From positions 1 to 64,000 of the forward strand of contig CASFID010000067.1 of NCBI GenBank assembly GCA_949294665.1: a stretch of DNA of 64,000 nucleotides, read 5' to 3'. The position numbers and the translations under genes are program-made. The notes under the pieces were generated by a model that worked only from the letters and a program-made list of their open reading frames with translations, did no database searches and was not told the origin of the DNA. Origin of the DNA: an uncultured Eubacteriales bacterium (GTDB lineage Bacteria > Bacillota > Clostridia > Lachnospirales > Lachnospiraceae). Below, in pieces: positions 59,203 to 64,000 of this stretch. Position 1 is the first letter of the stretch, and every line of letters starts with the position of its first letter.

Positions 59203-62097
59203 ATGTTAGCAATTAACATGGCTGATGTGGTAAATGTGTTAAACACATGTAAGCCATATCTGATTGGCTTTGGAGTTGTTTTTGTAATTGCAGTGATCGT
59301 ACTGATCGCGGCATTCAAACTGAAGAACAAGGCCAAAAGAAAACTGGTCCGCTCGGAGGCGGGCATCGCAATCCTGCTGGCGCTGGTCATAGTAGTAAAC
59401 ATGATCTGCTTCGGGCCGATGAGCAGCATGATCTCGCTGGCAACAGGAAACGGTACGATCAGTGAGGAGACCTCTGCAGAGGCGACAGAGCTTGTGGAGC
59501 AGATCGCGGAAGAGGGCATCGTAATGCTCAAGAATGAGGATAATATCCTGCCGCTCGCTGATTCCAACAAATTAAACGTATTTGGCTGGGCTTCCACCAA
59601 TCCGTGCTACGGCGGAACAGGATCGGGTTCTCTTTCCGACGCATATGAGACAGTGTCTCTGCTTCAGGGACTTGAGAACGCAGGATTTGAACTGAATACA
59701 GAACTTTCTGATTTCTATACAGACTATAGAGCCGAACGTCCGGAAGTTGGCATGTGGGCTCAGGACTGGACATTGCCGGAACCGACTGCTGATTCCTACG
59801 GCGAGGATCTGATGAATAATGCAAAAGAGTTCTCAGACACAGCGATGGTAGTGATCACACGTGTCGGCGGCGAGGGCGCAGACCTTCCGACGGATGTAAG
59901 TCAGGTGACTTACACGAATAACTCGGAAGAGTACAATGACTTTGAGCCGGGCGAGCATTATCTCCAGCTCAGCCAGACGGAGAGGGACATGCTGGATCTG
60001 GTATGCGGAAACTTCGACAATGTAGTTGTTGTATACAATGGAGCAAATGCCATGGAACTTGGCTTTATCAATGAGTATGATCAGGTCAAAGGAGCGCTGT
60101 GGTGCCCGGGAACAGGTCAGTCCGGCTTTAATGCTCTTGGAAAGATCCTGAGCGGAGAAGTAAATCCGTCTGCAAAGACAAGTGACACTTTTGTGGCAGA
60201 TCTTACAGAAACTCCGACAGCAAACAACTTCGGAAGCTTCTTCTATGACAATACAGAAGAGTTCAATATGACACAGGTGGGCTTCGATGGAACAGAGCAG
60301 ATCGTTCCGCCGAGTTTTGTAAATTATGTAGAAGGCATCTATGTGGGATACCGCTTCTGGGAGACGGCGGACGACGAAGGGTTTATCAACTATGACGAGT
60401 CGATAGTATATCCGTTCGGATACGGACTTTCCTACACGACATTTACTCAGGAAATGGGCGCGATCACGGAGTCTGACGGGACGATATCCTTCGATGTTAC
60501 CGTAACAAACACAGGCGATGTGGCAGGCAAGGATGTTGTAGAAGTATACTATAATCCTCCGTACACAAACGGCGGCATTGAAAAAGCATCTGCGAATCTG
60601 ATCGCATTTGAGAAGACGGAAATGCTCGATCCGGGCGCTTCCGAAACAGTTACGATCACATTCAATGCAGAGGATATGGCGTCTTATGATTATCTGAATG
60701 CACAGGCCTATGTGCTCGAGGCGGGCGACTATGAGATCAGCATTAACAGTGACTCTCATAATGTAATCGATTCCCAGACATATACCGTGGATGAAACGAT
60801 TACATACAGCGGAGATAACACACGTTCTACAGATCAGGCGGAAGTTACAAACCAGTTCGCTTCGGCAGAAGGTGATGTGACATATCTTTCCCGTGCAGAC
60901 GGATTCGCAAATTATGATGAGGCGACGGCGGCTCCGGCTTCTCTGTCCATGACAGACGAGCAGAAAGAGACATTCCTCAACAATGGAAATTACGATCCGT
61001 CGAACTATAACAATGAAGAAGATGAGATGCCGGCCACAGGTGCGGACAACGGACTTGAACTGGCAGACCTCAGAGGCGTTGACTATGACGATGCTCAGTG
61101 GGATGAACTTCTGGATCAGATGTCGGTATCCGACATGGATCAGCTCATCGCTCTTGGCGGATACCAGACAATAGCAGTATCCAGCATCGGCAAAGTACAG
61201 ACGATCGACTGTGACGGACCGGCTTCCATCAACAATAACTTCACAGGGACAGGCTCTGTAGGATTCCCGTCAGCAGTTATGATCGCGAGTACATGGAATA
61301 AAGACATCGCGATGGCATTCGGCGAGAGTATCGGTAAAATGGCTGACGAGATGGGAGTATCCGGATGGTATGCGCCGGCTATGAACATCCACCGTTCCGC
61401 ATTTGCAGGACGTAACTTCGAGTATTACTCAGAGGACGGACTCCTCTCCGGTAAGATCGCATCCGCAGCAATCCAGGGAGCAGAGGAATACGGCGTATAT
61501 GCTTATATGAAACATTTTGCCCTGAATGACCAGGAGACAAACCGCAACAGTATGCTGTGTACATGGTCAAACGAGCAGGCGATCCGTGAGATCTATCTGA
61601 AACCGTTCGAGATTTCCGTAAAAGAGGGCGGTTGTGACGCTGTTATGTCTTCCTTTAACTATATCGGAACGGAGTGGGCAGGCGGATATGCACCGCTTTG
61701 CAATACCGTTCTCCGTGATGAGTGGGGATTTAAGGGCTTTGTGCTTACCGACTACTTCGGAGTATACGGATATATGAATTCTGATCAGGGTATCAGGAAC
61801 GGTACAGACTGTATGCTGGTTGCCTACGATACGGAGACGAACCATGTGGAAGATCAGGAGAGCGCGACAGGCGTTCAGGCGATGCGTCAGGCCTGCAAGA
61901 ACATCCTGTACACTGTTGTAAACAGCCGTGCATATGCCCCGGCTAACCTTGAGACAGGTCTTATGGGCTGGCAGGTGGCGGCCATTGTGATCGACGTAGT
62001 TCTGGCAGCGGTCATCATCGTACTTGAGGTTGTGGCGGTCAACAAGTTTCGCAGGAGAAATGCAGAAACCGTCAAAACTGAGGTTGAAGAAAAATAG
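59203..62097 (+). CDS. Membrane-tethered GH3 beta-glucosidase with inverted domain order
   Basis: The 964-residue enzyme has two N-terminal membrane spans (about 19-38 and 54-73, with a basic loop between) and one C-terminal span (about 922-948, then KFRRRN). The catalytic part is therefore probably outside. The GH3 C-terminal domain comes first (about 95-390, EEGIVMLKNEDNILPL), then an Fn3-like domain (about 425-515). The catalytic TIM barrel is last (about 620-910, MKHFALNDQE; nucleophile D850 in VLTDYFG). This order is the reverse of most GH3 enzymes but is known in some rumen bacteria. The acid/base is uncertain. Confidence 0.92.
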   Translation: MLAINMADVVNVLNTCKPYLIGFGVVFVIAVIVLIAAFKLKNKAKRKLVRSEAGIAILLALVIVVNMICFGPMSSMISLATGNGTISEETSAEATELVEQIAEEGIVMLKNEDNILPLADSNKLNVFGWASTNPCYGGTGSGSLSDAYETVSLLQGLENAGFELNTELSDFYTDYRAERPEVGMWAQDWTLPEPTADSYGEDLMNNAKEFSDTAMVVITRVGGEGADLPTDVSQVTYTNNSEEYNDFEPGEHYLQLSQTERDMLDLVCGNFDNVVVVYNGANAMELGFINEYDQVKGALWCPGTGQSGFNALGKILSGEVNPSAKTSDTFVADLTETPTANNFGSFFYDNTEEFNMTQVGFDGTEQIVPPSFVNYVEGIYVGYRFWETADDEGFINYDESIVYPFGYGLSYTTFTQEMGAITESDGTISFDVTVTNTGDVAGKDVVEVYYNPPYTNGGIEKASANLIAFEKTEMLDPGASETVTITFNAEDMASYDYLNAQAYVLEAGDYEISINSDSHNVIDSQTYTVDETITYSGDNTRSTDQAEVTNQFASAEGDVTYLSRADGFANYDEATAAPASLSMTDEQKETFLNNGNYDPSNYNNEEDEMPATGADNGLELADLRGVDYDDAQWDELLDQMSVSDMDQLIALGGYQTIAVSSIGKVQTIDCDGPASINNNFTGTGSVGFPSAVMIASTWNKDIAMAFGESIGKMADEMGVSGWYAPAMNIHRSAFAGRNFEYYSEDGLLSGKIASAAIQGAEEYGVYAYMKHFALNDQETNRNSMLCTWSNEQAIREIYLKPFEISVKEGGCDAVMSSFNYIGTEWAGGYAPLCNTVLRDEWGFKGFVLTDYFGVYGYMNSDQGIRNGTDCMLVAYDTETNHVEDQESATGVQAMRQACKNILYTVVNSRAYAPANLETGLMGWQVAAIVIDVVLAAVIIVLEVVAVNKFRRRNAETVKTEVEEK

Positions 62098-62123
62098 CAG
62101 AAAGAAGCAATAATGCGTGGAAC

Positions 62124-62162
62124 GGAAAGCCGGCGCGGTCTACTTAAGCCGGCCGGTTTTCC
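62124..62162 (+). terminator. Hairpin between the beta-glucosidase and GtrA-like genes
   Basis: GGAAAGCCGGC (62124-62134) pairs with GCCGGTTTTCC (62152-62162) apart from one wobble. It may terminate or attenuate, since the next gene starts only 25 bases later. Confidence 0.6.
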
Positions 62163-62186
62163 TTATAATCTGGAACGGAGGCAGCT

Positions 62187-62807
62187 ATGAGCAATTTAAA
62201 AAGCTGGTGGATGGACAAGTGGGGCGCTTTTGAGAACGGCCATCCGAAGCTGGCAAAATGGGTTTATCAGATCTTTTATTTCTTTGTATTCAGTATGGGC
62301 GTCACGATCTTCCAGTACCTTGTATTTACCCTGATGCCCCACATTCTCGGAAAAGGACTTGCGGGTACGGAATTTATGTGGCCTCAGATACACATGAATC
62401 TTTTCGGCGTGGATTTCGACTGGAGTCTGCTGGGATATGAAGTGCTGAAAGATAAGACGACGGGGGAAGTGCTGATCGGGGGAGGACTCGGGTATTTTAT
62501 CAGTTATGAAGTGGGCTCTTTTCTGGCTCAGTGCATTAATTTTCCTCTGCAGAGAAATATTACTTTCAAGAGCAAAGGAAATCCGGTCTATCAGGCGATG
62601 TGGTACTTTATCGCATGGGTAGTCATCTCTCTGATCTGCAACGGATTCAATAATCTGTGGATGCCGATCGCGCAGCAGTATGTGGCTCCGGCTATTTACA
62701 ACCTGCTCGTCACATTTATCACAGGCGGCGTTTCCATGATCATATTCTTCTTTGTATTTAAGATCATCTTCCCGGAAGGCGAGCCGGAGAAAAAAGAAGC
62801 AAAATAA
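62187..62807 (+). CDS. GtrA-like membrane protein
   Basis: The 206-residue product has four membrane spans and the GtrA-family features FSMGVTIFQYLVFTLMPHIL and QCINFPLQRNITFKSKGN. GtrA-type proteins are thought to move lipid-linked sugars across the membrane during glycan synthesis. It lies between two GH3 genes, with a ribosome site CGGAGG upstream. Its role next to beta-glucosidases is unclear. Confidence 0.82.
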   Translation: MSNLKSWWMDKWGAFENGHPKLAKWVYQIFYFFVFSMGVTIFQYLVFTLMPHILGKGLAGTEFMWPQIHMNLFGVDFDWSLLGYEVLKDKTTGEVLIGGGLGYFISYEVGSFLAQCINFPLQRNITFKSKGNPVYQAMWYFIAWVVISLICNGFNNLWMPIAQQYVAPAIYNLLVTFITGGVSMIIFFFVFKIIFPEGEPEKKEAK

Positions 62808-62846
62808 AAAAGAAGACAAGATAAACAGGAGAAGAGGAGGAACGTT

Positions 62847-64000
62847 GTGAAACATAAAGACATCATTGAGAAAATGAAATTAGAAGAAAAAGCGGCTCTC
62901 CTGAGCGGAAAAGGAGAGTGGCAGACATGGGATTTTGAACGTCTGGGAGTGCCGTCGATGTACTGTTCCGACGGGCCTCACGGCATCCGTAAACAGGCAG
63001 GGACCGGGGATCATCTTGGACTGAATCCTTCGCTCCCGGCGACCTGTTTCCCTACGGCGGCCACGATCGCCAACAGCTGGGATCCAAACCTTGGCGAGGA
63101 GATCGGTCAGGCCCTGGGCGAGGAGGCGAGCGTGCAGGGCGTGAATGTCGTGCTCGGCCCGGGACTCAACATCAAGAGAAGCCCTCTGTGCGGGCGGAAC
63201 TTTGAGTATTTCTCCGAAGATCCATATCTTGCGGGAAAGATGGCGGCGGGATACGTCAGAGGAATACAGAGTCAGGGCGTTTACGCCTGCCCGAAGCACT
63301 TTGCGGTGAACAGCCAGGAACTTCGCAGAATGGCGATGAACGCTGTGGTAGATGAGAGGACGCTTCGCGAGATCTATCTTACCGGTTTTGAGATTGCAGT
63401 AAAAGAAGGTGGGGCAAAAGCGATCATGACCAGCTACAATCAGGTCAACGGCACATATGCAAACGAGAATATGCACCTTCTCAAGGACATTCTGAGAGAC
63501 GAGTGGGGATACGACGGAATCGTGATCACTGACTGGGGCGGTTCCAACGACCACGTAAAGGGCGTCGAGGCGGGATCAGACCTTGAGATGCCGACGCCGG
63601 GACTTGACTCGGCAAGACAGATCGTGGCAGCGGTCCGGGAAGGAAAACTCCCGGAAGCGGCTGTGGACGAATGTGTCGACCGTCTCCTGGAAGCAGTGCT
63701 TTCCCTGACAAAAGAAAGGGAGATACCTGGAGATTTCGACAAGAAAGCACATCATGCCCTGGCGAGAAAAGCGGCCTCGGAAAGCGCGGTCCTCTTAAAG
63801 AACGAAGACGGCATTCTTCCGCTCAGATCAGGGACGAGAGTGGCTCTGATCGGTGACTTTGCGTTTGAACCGAGATATCAGGGAGCAGGATCTTCCATGG
63901 TCAATGCGACCATGCTTGACAAGATGTCGGAGATGATCGGAGAATACGATCTCGTGCTTGCCGGAAGTTCAAAAGGATATATCAGAACAGGAGAGGAAGA
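62847..64000 (+). CDS. GH3 beta-glucosidase, cytoplasmic, usual domain order (partial, runs off window)
   Basis: A GTG start with GAGGAGG six bases upstream opens a GH3 enzyme without signal peptide or membrane span. The TIM barrel comes first (KLEEKAALLSGKGEWQT, CPKHFAVNSQE with K150-H151, nucleophile D229 in GIVITDWGG). The alpha/beta C-terminal domain follows (SAVLLKNEDGILPL). The reading frame is open at base 64000, so the end is unknown. It likely hydrolyses beta-glucosides inside the cell, complementing the tethered enzyme upstream. Confidence 0.93.
   Translation, partial: MKHKDIIEKMKLEEKAALLSGKGEWQTWDFERLGVPSMYCSDGPHGIRKQAGTGDHLGLNPSLPATCFPTAATIANSWDPNLGEEIGQALGEEASVQGVNVVLGPGLNIKRSPLCGRNFEYFSEDPYLAGKMAAGYVRGIQSQGVYACPKHFAVNSQELRRMAMNAVVDERTLREIYLTGFEIAVKEGGAKAIMTSYNQVNGTYANENMHLLKDILRDEWGYDGIVITDWGGSNDHVKGVEAGSDLEMPTPGLDSARQIVAAVREGKLPEAAVDECVDRLLEAVLSLTKEREIPGDFDKKAHHALARKAASESAVLLKNEDGILPLRSGTRVALIGDFAFEPRYQGAGSSMVNATMLDKMSEMIGEYDLVLAGSSKGYIRTGEE

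Noticed and set aside
59833-60759. Minus-strand frame of 308 codons within the GH3 gene
   Set aside because: It is a shadow of the beta-glucosidase; composition is Cys/Arg/Ile-rich without any known motif.

Overview
The window is a chromosomal segment of an anaerobic Firmicute, most likely a Lachnospiraceae (gut Clostridia) species. The spc/alpha ribosomal operon order, a pyruvate:ferredoxin oxidoreductase, a three-module flavodiiron protein, a DNPR-type (meso-diaminopimelate) MurE, strong AGGAGG ribosome sites and moderate GC all point that way. No phage, transposon, CRISPR array or rRNA operon was seen. Genes are densely packed and almost all on the + strand.

Layout. 1-7.3 kb: end of the spc operon and the alpha operon (rpmD end, rplO, secY, adk, a KOW protein, infA, rpmJ, rpsM, rpsK, rpsD, rpoA, rplQ). 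Its unusually long spacers hold repeated, foldable sequences. 7.5-11 kb: an SMR exporter, a secreted coiled-coil/SleB-type wall hydrolase (-), a HAD phosphatase and uppP. 11.1-13.6 kb: a polar amino-acid ABC transporter whose binding protein looks circularly permuted. 13.9-20.5 kb: an SfsA-MutY fusion, a TetR regulator, a lipid kinase, a PAP2 phosphatase, trpS, tRNA-Arg (-) and an RluA-type pseudouridine synthase (-). 20.7-29.9 kb: tex, a HAD phosphatase (-), a DnaJ-like chaperone, rpiB, a CmpB-family membrane protein, nth and a flavodiiron-rubredoxin-reductase fusion. 30-34 kb: tRNA-Gly, glycerate kinase and its CdaR-type regulator (-), a YesL-like protein and xpt. 34.3-49.9 kb: a long housekeeping run: murE, priA, def, fmt, a YugP-type protease, rsmB, rlmN, a PP2C phosphatase, a PASTA kinase, rsgA, rpe, thiN, ychF and lgt. 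50-53 kb: a looser region with small membrane proteins, a second Lgt-like gene, a glycan-binding-domain protein and a decayed ATPase gene. 53-56.6 kb: nifJ. 56.9-64 kb: a LytTR/GHKL two-component system, a membrane-tethered beta-glucosidase with inverted domain order, a GtrA-like protein and a second beta-glucosidase running off the end.

Working together: the ribosomal genes and RNA polymerase alpha form one expression unit. def-fmt handle formyl-methionine, rsmB-rlmN-rsgA act on rRNA and ribosome assembly, and the PP2C/PASTA-kinase pair senses the cell wall, next to murE. nifJ and the flavodiiron fusion serve anaerobic energy metabolism and O2/NO removal. The last 7 kb looks like a beta-glucoside locus, possibly controlled by the adjacent two-component system.

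No wholly new system was proven. The best leads are the permuted binding protein, the SfsA-MutY fusion, the inverted and tethered GH3 enzyme with its operator-rich promoter, and families of structured intergenic repeats, one present in both orientations. Positions of protein features are counted from the chosen starts; promoter and hairpin calls are by eye.
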